Assembly: GCF_014191775.1 (NCBI RefSeq)
Contig: NZ_JACHXA010000003.1
Span: 248,001-312,000, forward strand
Origin: Limibacillus halophilus
GTDB taxonomy: Bacteria; Pseudomonadota; Alphaproteobacteria; Kiloniellales; CECT-8803
Direction of reading: 5' to 3'
Length of the DNA stretch: 64,000 nt
A model generated the notes under the pieces. That model saw only the letters and a program-made list of their open reading frames with translations, was not told the DNA's origin and did no database searches. Numbering within the stretch: the first letter of the stretch is position 1; every line of letters begins with the position of its first letter. The position numbers were made by a program, and so were the translations under genes. Shown piece by piece: positions 1-7,648 of the stretch.

Positions 1-132
1 TAACTGCGGGGCGATGATCGCATTCACAGACCTGAAAAGGTAGGACAGGAAGTACCCGCCTGAGAAAGGCAGGAATACGGTCAAGACGGCTTTGGTCAAC
101 GGCGCAGGCGCCGCCTCTTCGGAATTGGACAT
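1..132 (-). CDS. MFS transporter, N-terminal fragment (cut by window edge)
   Basis: Only the first 44 residues are inside the window, starting at the ATG whose first base is 132. After a short acidic, cytoplasmic-looking N-terminus comes a hydrophobic segment with the pattern GYFLSYLFRSVNAIIAP, which is characteristic of the first transmembrane helix and loop of major facilitator superfamily permeases. The start lies 12 bases after the stop of the polyamine-type ATPase gene, so it is probably the last gene of that operon. The substrate cannot be told from this fragment. Confidence 0.75.
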   Translation of the reverse strand, partial: MSNSEEAAPAPLTKAVLTVFLPFSGGYFLSYLFRSVNAIIAPQL

Positions 133-144
133 GAGTGTATTGGC

Positions 145-1242
145 CTAATCGTTCAGCAGGAGCGTATCGCGTGGCGCCCAGCTACACCAGACCTGCTCGC
201 CAACCCTGAAATGCGGCTCGGTCGACCGCGCTTCGTTTTGCACATTCACCATGATCCGCCGGTTCTCATCGTCTTCGACGAAAACCGCCGAGGCTTCGCC
301 GTAGTAAGCGATTTCACGGATTTTGCCTTGCATCTTGATTCGCTCGCCTTCCGGCGCATCACGGGTCAAACGTATCTTTTCCGGCCTGACGGCAATCCAG
401 GCCTGTCCTTCCACAGAAGCAGCGGAGTCGGCTGGAACGGTAATGCGGCCAAGGCCACCAACGTCAAGCTCCAACCCGCCGGTGGTCGCGCCAACGGAAG
501 CGCCTTCGAAAAGATTGGTCTTACCGATAAAGTCTGCAACGAAGCGACAGTTGGGAAACTCATAGAGCTCGGCGGGCGCTGCAAGCTGCCGTACGACCCC
601 GTCCTTCATCACGGCGATGCGGTTAGCCATCGATAGGGCTTCGCTCTGATCGTGCGTCACGATCACAAAGGTAATACCCACGGTTTCCTGCAGCCGAACC
701 AGTTCCAACTGCATGGCTTCGCGAAGTTTCGCATCCAGCGCGGACAAAGGCTCATCAAGCAAAAGCACCCGCGGGCGCTTGACCAAGGCGCGGGCCAGCG
801 CGACACGTTGGCGCTGACCACCCGAGAGTTGATCGGGCATCCGTGTTCCATAACCGCCAAGCTTGACCAGTTCTAAAGCTTCCTCCACCCGCTCCTTGTA
901 TTCGGATGCCGGAACGCCGGTTACTTTCAGACCATAGGCGACGTTGTCGGCCACGCTCATATGCGGAAACACGGCATAGGACTGAAATACCATGTTCACC
1001 GGACGGCGGTTGGGTGGTACGGCGGATATATCCGCGTCATCAATCTTGATCACTCCGCTGGTCGGAACTTCAAACCCTGCCAGCATCCGCAGCAACGTCG
1101 TCTTTCCGCAGCCCGATGGACCCAAAAGCGCAAAGAAATCGCCTTCGTAGATGTCCAAGGAAATTTCATCGACCGCACGCACGGCGCCGAACCGTTTACT
1201 AACCTTCTCGATCGAAATGATTGGCTTTCTATCGTTCATCAT
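145..1242 (-). CDS. potA: Spermidine/putrescine-type ABC transporter ATP-binding protein
   Basis: This 365-residue protein is the ATPase that drives polyamine-type uptake at the inner face of the membrane. Walker A is at residues 41-49 (GPSGCGKTT), the ABC signature LSGGQ at 139-143 and Walker B ending in LLDE at about 161-164. The C-terminal third (about 240-365) is a TOBE-type regulatory domain, as in PotA and PotG. It follows the two permease genes on the same strand with a 27-base gap. Two ATGs in a row (1242, 1239) are possible starts. Family membership is clear; spermidine, putrescine or a related amine cannot be separated by sequence reading. Confidence 0.93.
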   Translation of the reverse strand: MMNDRKPIISIEKVSKRFGAVRAVDEISLDIYEGDFFALLGPSGCGKTTLLRMLAGFEVPTSGVIKIDDADISAVPPNRRPVNMVFQSYAVFPHMSVADNVAYGLKVTGVPASEYKERVEEALELVKLGGYGTRMPDQLSGGQRQRVALARALVKRPRVLLLDEPLSALDAKLREAMQLELVRLQETVGITFVIVTHDQSEALSMANRIAVMKDGVVRQLAAPAELYEFPNCRFVADFIGKTNLFEGASVGATTGGLELDVGGLGRITVPADSAASVEGQAWIAVRPEKIRLTRDAPEGERIKMQGKIREIAYYGEASAVFVEDDENRRIMVNVQNEARSTEPHFRVGEQVWCSWAPRDTLLLND

Positions 1243-1269
1243 GAATCCAGCCTGTTGCGCCCAAGCGCG

Positions 1270-2112
1270 TTAACCCGCACCGACATCACCCTTGAAGCGC
1301 GATTGGATGCGCATGGCGATCGCGGTGACCAAAACCGTAATGACGATCAACACCGTCGAAGCCGCATTGACCTCCGGTGTGACCGAGAAGCGAACCATAG
1401 AGTAGACCTTCACCGGGAAGGTGACTGTATCGGGTCCCGAGGTAAAAAACGTAATGACGAAATCGTCGAGGGATAACGTGAACGCCATCAAGGCCCCGGC
1501 AATGAGGCCCGGCTTCATGAACGGCACGATGACATCACGCATAGCCTGCCATTCGCTGGCTCCCAGGTCCTTGGCCGATTCTTCCAGTTCCCGATTGAAG
1601 TTGGACAGCCGGGCCCGGACGATCATGGCGACGAAGGGGAAAGAGAACGCGACGTGGGCGATGATAATGGGCGACAAGGTCATGGGCCAGCCCCATGCCG
1701 TCGGCCATCCGACCCACCCGAAGAAGGCCATCATCGAAACGCCCATGCAAATCTCAGGAATCACGATGGGCAAGGCCATCGCTCCTTCATATCCAGCTTT
1801 CAATGGAAAACGGAACCGCCAGAGCAAAACGGCGACCATGGCGCCGAGTATGGTCGCCAGGATGGTGTTGATCAGCGCAATCGTCAAAGAGTTGCCGAAC
1901 GCGATCATCAGGCTCTCGTTCTCCAAGGCCTTCTCGTAATACTTCATGGTGAAGCCGCGCCAAACGATGTTGCGCTTGCTGTCGTTGAAGCTAAAGGCGA
2001 TCAGCGTCGCGATTGGGGCGTAGAGAAAAACCAGAACGGCTAGAACTGAAAGGCGCAGCCATAAGCGGCGCGTGTAGTCCAAAGGTCCGATGGGGCGTCT
2101 GTTGAACATCAA
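1270..2112 (-). CDS. potC: Polyamine-type ABC transporter permease (PotC/PotI-like)
   Basis: This is a 280-residue inner-membrane permease with about six hydrophobic segments. The binding-protein-dependent transport EAA loop is visible near residues 182-202 (ESAKDLGASEWQAMRDV), which docks on the ATPase. Its length and the N-terminal segment followed by a long periplasmic stretch fit the second permease of potABCD/potFGHI systems. Its start overlaps the stop of the upstream permease gene by 4 bases, which implies translational coupling and a heterodimeric channel with that protein. Confidence 0.92.
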   Translation of the reverse strand: MMFNRRPIGPLDYTRRLWLRLSVLAVLVFLYAPIATLIAFSFNDSKRNIVWRGFTMKYYEKALENESLMIAFGNSLTIALINTILATILGAMVAVLLWRFRFPLKAGYEGAMALPIVIPEICMGVSMMAFFGWVGWPTAWGWPMTLSPIIIAHVAFSFPFVAMIVRARLSNFNRELEESAKDLGASEWQAMRDVIVPFMKPGLIAGALMAFTLSLDDFVITFFTSGPDTVTFPVKVYSMVRFSVTPEVNAASTVLIVITVLVTAIAMRIQSRFKGDVGAG

Positions 2113-3029
2113 GCCGCCTCCATCGCAGAGCTGTTCTTGGCCAGCACCGCCCGCAGCGCCAGCGCGCCGAAGGTCATGTACATCAAAATAAAGGAAAGCG
2201 CCGATCCAAAAGGCCAGTCGTTGGCGCTTTTGAATTGCCGCTCGATCACGTTGGCGATCAACTGGCTATCGGGACCACCCAACAGGTCCGGCTGCAAGAA
2301 AGCGCCCAATGCCGGAATGAAGGTGATGATGATGCCGGAGATGATCCCCGCCTTGCTCAGGGGAATAATGACCGAGAAAAAGGTGCGCCACTGCCCGGCG
2401 CCAAGATCGAGGCTCGCCTCAATGTAGGATTTGTCCATGCGTTCCAGCGCCGCGTAAAGCGGTAGAATCATGAAAGGCAGGAAAACATAGGTCATGCCAA
2501 AGAGGACCGCTTGGTTGTTGTAGAGCAACTCCAACGGTTCGAACCTTTGGCCCAGCAATTGATACTCCCCCAGTCCCACAAACATCAGGAAGCCGTTGGC
2601 CTTCTCCCATAGCCATTCCAGGGAAAAGTTGACGTACCCCCGCGTCCGCAACACGGCGATCAAAGCGTAGGTACGGATCAACAGATTGGTCCAGAAGGGC
2701 AGGATAATGAGCAACAGCAACAAGCCCTTCCAGCGTTGCGGCGCAAAGGAGATGGCGAAAGCAACGGGAAATCCGATAGCAAAGCAGAGTAGCGTCGTGG
2801 CTCCCGCCATCCAGAAGGATTTCAGCAGAATTTCAAGGTAGAGCCACCCCAGCGCGCGGGAATAGTTGTCCAGGGTCCAATTAAGATCGAGATCGTTGAT
2901 CCCCACCTTCGTCGAGACGCTCATTATCCACATAAGCGTCAGCGGAACGAGAAAGAACACCACCAGCCAAAAGGTGGGGGGCAGGCCGATGATCCAGAAG
3001 ACCAGTGGATGACGCCGCCAGCTTTCCAT
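2109..3029 (-). CDS. potB: Polyamine-type ABC transporter permease (PotB/PotH-like)
   Basis: This 306-residue permease is the partner of the PotC-like protein. It has an N-terminal transmembrane helix (about 10-32), a large periplasmic region and a block of five further helices, with the EAA motif IEASLDLGAGQWRTFF in the C-terminal half. It is separated from the upstream binding-protein gene by 125 bases that contain an inverted repeat, and it overlaps the next permease gene by 4 bases. The four-subunit set is complete, so a functional importer is expected. Confidence 0.92.
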   Translation of the reverse strand: MESWRRHPLVFWIIGLPPTFWLVVFFLVPLTLMWIMSVSTKVGINDLDLNWTLDNYSRALGWLYLEILLKSFWMAGATTLLCFAIGFPVAFAISFAPQRWKGLLLLLIILPFWTNLLIRTYALIAVLRTRGYVNFSLEWLWEKANGFLMFVGLGEYQLLGQRFEPLELLYNNQAVLFGMTYVFLPFMILPLYAALERMDKSYIEASLDLGAGQWRTFFSVIIPLSKAGIISGIIITFIPALGAFLQPDLLGGPDSQLIANVIERQFKSANDWPFGSALSFILMYMTFGALALRAVLAKNSSAMEAA

Positions 3030-3107
3030 ATGTGGTTCTACTTTCTATCCGATGCCTTTGTTTGACCCCTCGTGGAACAGTCGGCGACCGGTGGTTCCAG
3101 GAGAGGC

Positions 3108-3133
3108 CGGGAACACGCTCACGCGCGCTCCCG
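3108..3133. promoter_or_regulatory. Inverted repeat between binding-protein and permease genes
   Basis: CGGGA at 3108-3112 pairs with TCCCG at 3129-3133, and further short complementary stretches (GGTTCC/GGAACC) flank it. The element lies in the only long gap of the operon. Known binding-protein operons often carry a hairpin here that stabilises the upstream mRNA or lowers downstream expression, so the binding protein is made in excess. There is no T-run, so it is not a full terminator. The role is inferred from position only. Confidence 0.3.
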
Positions 3134-3154
3134 ACCCATTTCGTGGAACCTGGT

Positions 3155-4231
3155 TCAGGCCGCGCTGATGCGCGTCCAAGCCTCGTCGATGATACGCTTG
3201 CGGTCCTCGCCCAGATAGATGGCCGATTCGCATTTCGCGAGCGTCTCGTCACTTGGGAAGATCGCTGGATTTTCGGTGTACTCCGGTCCCATCAAAGCCT
3301 TTGCAGCTTTGTTGGGCGTCGCATAGTAGATGTAATCCGCGATTGCCGCACCCGCTTCCGCATCGAGCAGGAAGTTGATCAGTTTATGGGCATTCTCTGG
3401 GTGCGGGGCGCCCACCGGAATGGCAAGGGTGTCCTGCCACAGCAACGAGCCTTCCTTCGGCACGACGTAGGAGAGATCGTCGTCTTCCTCCATTACCTGC
3501 AACAGATCGCCATTCCACTCGACCGCAATATCGACCTCGCCGGAAAGCAACAGGTCTTGCCCGTTATCTTCGGCGATCACTTTGACCCGCGGCTTCTGCT
3601 TGATCATCAAAGCCTCGGCCTCTTTCAATTCCTTCTCACTGGTCGAGTTGAAGGAATAGCCCAGATACTTCAGTGCCATGCCGGTCATCGAACCAGGCTC
3701 GGACAGCCATGCAATGGTTCCTGCGTACTTGTCACTGTCAAAAATGTACTGCCAACTGTCGGGGACGCCATCCACGCGGGACTTGCGATAGCCGATACCC
3801 ATCGTACCCCACATGTAGGGCATGGAGTATTTGCGGCCCGGATCAAAGTCAGAATCCTGGAAGGCCGGGTCCAAGTTGGCGAAGTTCGGAATCAAGGAAT
3901 GATCCAGCGGCTGGATCATCTCGGCCAGGATCATGCGTTCGGTAAAGTCGTTCGTTGGAACGATCAGGTCATAACCCGGATTGCCACCCTTGAGCTTTGC
4001 AAAAAGCTCGTCATTGTCAGCGAAAAGGTCATAGTTAACCTCGATTCCAGTAGCATCCTGGAAATCCGAAATTGTGGTCTCTCCGATGTAGGTGTCCCAG
4101 TTGTAGAAATTGACCTTTGCCTCTTCAGCGCTCCAGCCTTTCTTCGGAAGGAACGACAGACCGGCGGCCACAGCACCCGTTCCGGCCAGGAAGGAACGGC
4201 GCGACCAGGGGCGTTTGCTGAAATTTTTCAT
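3155..4231 (-). CDS. potD: Polyamine-type periplasmic substrate-binding protein
   Basis: This 358-residue protein captures the polyamine in the periplasm and delivers it to the permeases. The N-terminus carries a twin-arginine signal (SRRSFLAG at about 10-17 followed by a hydrophobic stretch), unusual for PotD/PotF of enterics but common in alphaproteobacteria. The mature part begins with VNFYNWDTYIGE, the characteristic first strand of the family, and contains the conserved GYDLIVPTNDF segment. It is the first gene of the operon. PotD versus PotF type is not decided. Confidence 0.92.
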   Translation of the reverse strand: MKNFSKRPWSRRSFLAGTGAVAAGLSFLPKKGWSAEEAKVNFYNWDTYIGETTISDFQDATGIEVNYDLFADNDELFAKLKGGNPGYDLIVPTNDFTERMILAEMIQPLDHSLIPNFANLDPAFQDSDFDPGRKYSMPYMWGTMGIGYRKSRVDGVPDSWQYIFDSDKYAGTIAWLSEPGSMTGMALKYLGYSFNSTSEKELKEAEALMIKQKPRVKVIAEDNGQDLLLSGEVDIAVEWNGDLLQVMEEDDDLSYVVPKEGSLLWQDTLAIPVGAPHPENAHKLINFLLDAEAGAAIADYIYYATPNKAAKALMGPEYTENPAIFPSDETLAKCESAIYLGEDRKRIIDEAWTRISAA

Positions 4232-4334
4232 TGTTCACTGTTTCCCTGTCTAGGTTTGAAAGTGCAGCTTTTCTTGCGAGCCGCAAAGCGCGGCTTTATC
4301 TATTCAGATCATCTTGCCGAGGGCATTCTTGCTG

Positions 4335-4724
4335 TCAATCATCTGTTTTCTTTTTCGCCGCTTCGGCTTGGCTCTCAACATAGGTCAGCAGATCGGTTAG
4401 ATCGTCCAGATCAAAATCGAACGGTGTGACATGGGACGGTGAAAGGCTCGTCGATTCCAGGCCGGGCATACGGACAAAAACAGGATGCGGACGACGAGCG
4501 AAAAAGGTTTCGAAGCGGTCGCGCCAGTCAGGTAGCTTGACGAGGCGTGGAAAAGACGGTGTCGAGCCTAGCCCGCCGTATTTGTTGAAGTCTCCGATGA
4601 CATGACAGCGGGCGCAATGCTGCTCGGCAAGCGCACGTCCACGCGCGCCGTCGCCACTATAGGCCACTGCCTCGTTCTGTAGCGCAGCCAAGCACACTAT
4701 TACGAGAAAAAGCGGTCGCATCAC
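4335..4724 (-). CDS. Small monohaem c-type cytochrome
   Basis: This 129-residue protein starts with a signal peptide (about 1-21, ending near AVA) and has one haem-binding motif CARCH at residues 37-41, so it should be a periplasmic electron carrier. A methionine in VRMPGLES is a possible sixth ligand. It lies 40 bases downstream of mobA and reads in the same direction as fdhD-mobA, which suggests a link to a periplasmic or membrane molybdoenzyme such as formate dehydrogenase. That link is inferred from position alone. Confidence 0.75.
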   Translation of the reverse strand: MMRPLFLVIVCLAALQNEAVAYSGDGARGRALAEQHCARCHVIGDFNKYGGLGSTPSFPRLVKLPDWRDRFETFFARRPHPVFVRMPGLESTSLSPSHVTPFDFDLDDLTDLLTYVESQAEAAKKKTDD

Positions 4725-4764
4725 TCAGACAGCCTAACGCCACCGCACCGCCGGCGACAAGGTT

Positions 4765-5412
4765 TCAGAGGAATCGTTCAGCCTCGGCTAAGTCTTCGGG
4801 CCGGTTGGTATTGAAAAAGGGGTCAAGCTTGCCGGCCGGTGTCGCTTGGGCCTCGAAGGTTACGCGCGCCAATCGGTACCGCGACGTCCAGATATCGACC
4901 TTACGCAGTTCTTCTTCCTGCATGGCGCGCCGCAAATCGTCGCGCAGGCGCAAGGGCCAGAGCGCTACGACCGGGTGATCCCGGCCATCACTGACGGCGC
5001 AGGCCATTTCGGCGCCCTCTTCACGCAGGCCCTCCATTAAACGCGCCGCCAAGTCCTGGGGCAAAAAGGGCGCATCACAGGGAACACTCAGCAGCCACTC
5101 ACAGTCCGGCGCAGCTCGGGCCGCCCACTCCATGCCGGTCAAAACGCCGGCAAGCGGTCCAGCGAAACCCTCCACAACATCGGCCACCACCGGCAAACCG
5201 TAATTCTGGAACCGGTCCGCTTCACCGTTGGCATTCAAAACCAGACGATCAACCTGTGGCCCAACCCGCTCGATGATATGGCTCAGGATTGTTTTTTTCC
5301 CCAACAACCGCAGACATTTGTCGCCGCCGCCCATGCGCCGCGACAGGCCCCCTGCCATAAGAACACCGCAAACGCCCGTTGACTCACCGCTTCCTGGCGA
5401 GATTTCAGTCAT
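4765..5412 (-). CDS. mobA: Molybdenum cofactor guanylyltransferase
   Basis: MobA attaches GMP from GTP to molybdopterin to give the guanine dinucleotide form of the cofactor. The nucleotide-binding signature LMAGGLSRRMGGGDK is at about residues 18-32, and the later CDAPF segment is the metal-binding region. I place the start at the ATG at 5412, which overlaps the fdhD stop by 8 bases and gives 215 residues, the usual length. A longer reading from 5535 would run 131 bases into fdhD and add a non-conserved tail. Coupled translation with fdhD fits a shared role in formate dehydrogenase maturation. Confidence 0.92.
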   Translation of the reverse strand: MTEISPGSGESTGVCGVLMAGGLSRRMGGGDKCLRLLGKKTILSHIIERVGPQVDRLVLNANGEADRFQNYGLPVVADVVEGFAGPLAGVLTGMEWAARAAPDCEWLLSVPCDAPFLPQDLAARLMEGLREEGAEMACAVSDGRDHPVVALWPLRLRDDLRRAMQEEELRKVDIWTSRYRLARVTFEAQATPAGKLDPFFNTNRPEDLAEAERFL

Positions 5413-6379
5413 TATCGGCCTCACGGCTGCCTTTCCTCGCGTGGCGCGGGTCTTCCTCGCCATCCTGCTTGGGGTCGTCGTCAAAGATGATCCGCTCTTG
5501 CCCTGCCAGAGCGACGAAGCGCTTACCTTTTGCACGACCGATCAATGTCAGGCCTGCCTGGCGGGCTAGATCGACTCCCCAGGCCGTAAAGCCGGAGCGC
5601 GAAACCAGGATTGGAATACCCATCTGGACCGTCTTTATGACCATCTCCGACGTCAGGCGGCCGGTCGTGTAGAAAATCTTATCGTCGGGAGACAATCCCT
5701 CCATGAACATATAGCCCGCTATCTTGTCCACTGCGTTATGTCTGCCGACATCCTCCATGTAGACCAGCGGCCGTTCCTCCTCGCAGAGCACGCAACCATG
5801 GATCGCGCCCGCTTCGAGATAGAGGCTCGGCGCACCATTGATCTTGCGCGATAGCGCCGCGAGCCACGAGGTCCGCAAACGCGCGTCTTTTGCCAACCGC
5901 ACGTCTTCAAACTTTTCCATGAGATCGCCGAAAACCGTCCCTTGCGCACAGCCGGAGGTGCGCACCTTTTTCTGCAGCTTCTCCTCGTAATCGGTTTCCC
6001 GCTCGGTGCGGACGACGACAACCTCCAGATCTTCGTCATGATCGATCTCGGTAATCCGGTCGTCCGCGCGCAGCATGTTCTGGTTCAGCAAATATCCGAC
6101 GGCAAGATAATCGACGTGATCGCCGATCGTCATCATGGTGACGATCTCCTGGCGGTTCAGATAAAGCGTCAAGGGCCGTTCCATAACCACCCGTGTCTCA
6201 ATCGCTTGGCCATCTTGGTCCAAGCCCCTGACGGATTCCGTCAGGCGCGGATCGTCGGGGTTCGGCCGCACCAGAAATTCCCCCAACTCGGCCGCACTGG
6301 TGGCCTTCGCCTGACCGCGCCGCAGGCTGCGGACTCCTTTTTCAAGCGGGGTTTCACCTGATGTATGCTGGCGCGTCAT
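5405..6379 (-). CDS. fdhD: Formate dehydrogenase accessory sulfurtransferase FdhD
   Basis: FdhD carries sulfur from the cysteine desulfurase to the molybdenum cofactor of formate dehydrogenase. The 324-residue protein has the family signature MEDVGRHNAVDKIAG and the later TGRLTSEMV segment. The mobile-loop motif that is CGxCG in the E. coli protein reads SGCAQG here (Cys144), so only one of the paired cysteines is present. The C-terminal 25 residues are very charged and probably disordered. A good ribosome binding site (AGGAGG) precedes the ATG at 6379. No formate dehydrogenase gene is in the window. Confidence 0.93.
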   Translation of the reverse strand: MTRQHTSGETPLEKGVRSLRRGQAKATSAAELGEFLVRPNPDDPRLTESVRGLDQDGQAIETRVVMERPLTLYLNRQEIVTMMTIGDHVDYLAVGYLLNQNMLRADDRITEIDHDEDLEVVVVRTERETDYEEKLQKKVRTSGCAQGTVFGDLMEKFEDVRLAKDARLRTSWLAALSRKINGAPSLYLEAGAIHGCVLCEEERPLVYMEDVGRHNAVDKIAGYMFMEGLSPDDKIFYTTGRLTSEMVIKTVQMGIPILVSRSGFTAWGVDLARQAGLTLIGRAKGKRFVALAGQERIIFDDDPKQDGEEDPRHARKGSREADND

Positions 6380-6399
6380 TGTGCCGGCGCCTCCTGGTT

Positions 6400-6494
6400 A
6401 CCTGATCATGGGCGGATTCGCTGGCCTGAATATGAGCGTCCCGGCGACGCCCTGCAAGTCACTGCGGCATCAGGGACTGGTCCAGGCCTGCGTC
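6400..6494 (+). ncRNA. Degenerate cobalamin-riboswitch-like leader of cbtBA
   Basis: Directly upstream of the cobalt transporter genes lies a leader whose order of short motifs resembles the B12 riboswitch: a GAAT/GTCCCG block near 6428-6443, GTCACTG at about 6458-6464 and CCAGG-CCTGC near 6482-6491. GACGC at about 6446 can pair with GCGTC ending at 6494. It is followed at once by a terminator-like hairpin. CbtAB genes are commonly B12-regulated. The match is partial and needs a covariance-model search, so this is tentative. Confidence 0.3.
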
Positions 6495-6524
6495 AAAAGA
6501 AACGCTCGCGCGTCGTTTTTCTTT
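6495..6524 (+). terminator. Terminator-like hairpin in the cbtB leader (possible attenuator)
   Basis: AAAAGAAACG at 6495-6504 can pair, with one mismatch and one wobble, with CGTTTTTCTTT at 6514-6524 around a nine-base loop, giving a stem that runs directly into a T-rich tract. It sits 50 bases before the cbtB start, so if it works as a terminator it must be conditional. This is the geometry expected of a riboswitch expression platform. Confidence 0.4.
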
Positions 6525-6573
6525 GTGGCAGCCTGACATTCAACTAGGCGAAAATTGCAAGAGCACGTCCACC

Positions 6574-6765
6574 ATGAAGAGCGCGACCGCTGTCCAACGT
6601 CAATCCGCCGCGCGAGCCCCCCTTGCTGCCAAAAGGATCGCCGGCGCTTCGCTGGCGTTGATCCTGGGCCTCGGTCTCCTGACAGTCGGCGGCTTTGCTT
6701 CCGGCGACTTGCTGCATGACGCTGCGCATGACGGGCGTCACAGTTTCGCGTTCCCCTGCCACTGA
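6574..6765 (+). CDS. cbtB: Cobalt transporter subunit CbtB
   Basis: This 63-residue protein has one transmembrane helix (about 22-43) and a C-terminal tail HDAAHDGRHSFAFPCH, the histidine/cysteine metal-binding tail that defines CbtB. CbtB is the small partner of CbtA in a cobalt uptake system that supplies cobalamin synthesis. The start is the ATG at 6574. The stop is followed 8 bases later by the cbtA start, so the two genes form a unit. Confidence 0.9.
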   Translation: MKSATAVQRQSAARAPLAAKRIAGASLALILGLGLLTVGGFASGDLLHDAAHDGRHSFAFPCH

Positions 6766-6773
6766 CGTCTGAC

Positions 6774-7460
6774 GTGGACTCACTGAAGCTGCTTCGTCCG
6801 ATACTGTTGACCGCGCTTCCTGCGGGTCTGCTGGCCAGCATTCTTGCCGCGCTGTTCCAGAATGCCTTCGTGGAGCCGCTCATTCTCCAGGCGGAGGCCT
6901 TCGAGGTTGCAAACCTCCAGAATCCTAACCCTACTGTCGATTTGGCGCGACTGGCGCTTACCTTCCTGACCACCCTGATCGTCGCTTGCGCCTATGGGCT
7001 GCTTTTGACCGCCGCGCTTATGTTTGCCGGCGAAAGAGGCGTGCTCCAAGGCCGGCCGATGGCGAGTGGATTGCTATGGGGCGGCGCAGGGTTCTTTGTC
7101 TTCCATCTTGCGCCCGCAATCGGCTTGCCGCCTGAGTTGCCCGGCATGCCTGCCGCCGACCTCGTCGACCGTCAGGTCTGGTGGCTCGGGACCGTCGTTT
7201 GCAGCGCCGCGGCTCTGTGGCTCTTGTTCTTGACGCACCGCCCTGTCCTGGCACCCGTCGCCGCCATTCTTCTCGTGCTACCGCACGTGTTGGGTGCGCC
7301 GCACCCCAACAATCTTGAAACGGCGGTTCCAGCCGGGTTGGCAGCTGCTTTCACGGCACGTGCTATCGCGGCTTCCCTGCTGCTATGGTTGCCGCTTGGC
7401 GCGGCGGTGCTGTGGCTAGCTAAACGTAATGCGTTGCTCGCGACGACGGATGCCGGTTAG
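6774..7460 (+). CDS. cbtA: Cobalt transporter subunit CbtA
   Basis: CbtA is the membrane component of the CbtAB cobalt importer. The 228-residue protein begins at a GTG and shows about five or six hydrophobic segments, with the family-typical N-terminus in which a helix (LPAGLLASILAALFQ) is followed by PLILQAE. The middle contains GLLWGGAGFFVFHLAPAIGLP, typical of CbtA, and the proline-rich ELPGMP loop. Its position directly after cbtB confirms the call. Confidence 0.9.
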   Translation: MDSLKLLRPILLTALPAGLLASILAALFQNAFVEPLILQAEAFEVANLQNPNPTVDLARLALTFLTTLIVACAYGLLLTAALMFAGERGVLQGRPMASGLLWGGAGFFVFHLAPAIGLPPELPGMPAADLVDRQVWWLGTVVCSAAALWLLFLTHRPVLAPVAAILLVLPHVLGAPHPNNLETAVPAGLAAAFTARAIAASLLLWLPLGAAVLWLAKRNALLATTDAG

Positions 7461-7648
7461 CTATGACAAGCGTCTTGGCACGGTGATTCGGACCGATTGC
7501 GGCGTCACAGAAAATCACAAGGTCTTAACCCGCAGCAAAATTGGGGTCGTATCGAACACATACGGCTGGTTATGATGCTCGCAATTGGTATGACCAAATA
7601 ACGCTGGAACACAATCCGGCGGGCAGGGAACGAAAGGCCTTAGAGTTC

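Noticed and set aside
3005-4429. 474-residue plus-strand frame
   Set aside because: Antisense shadow of the binding-protein gene, whose signal peptide and domain pattern are clear.
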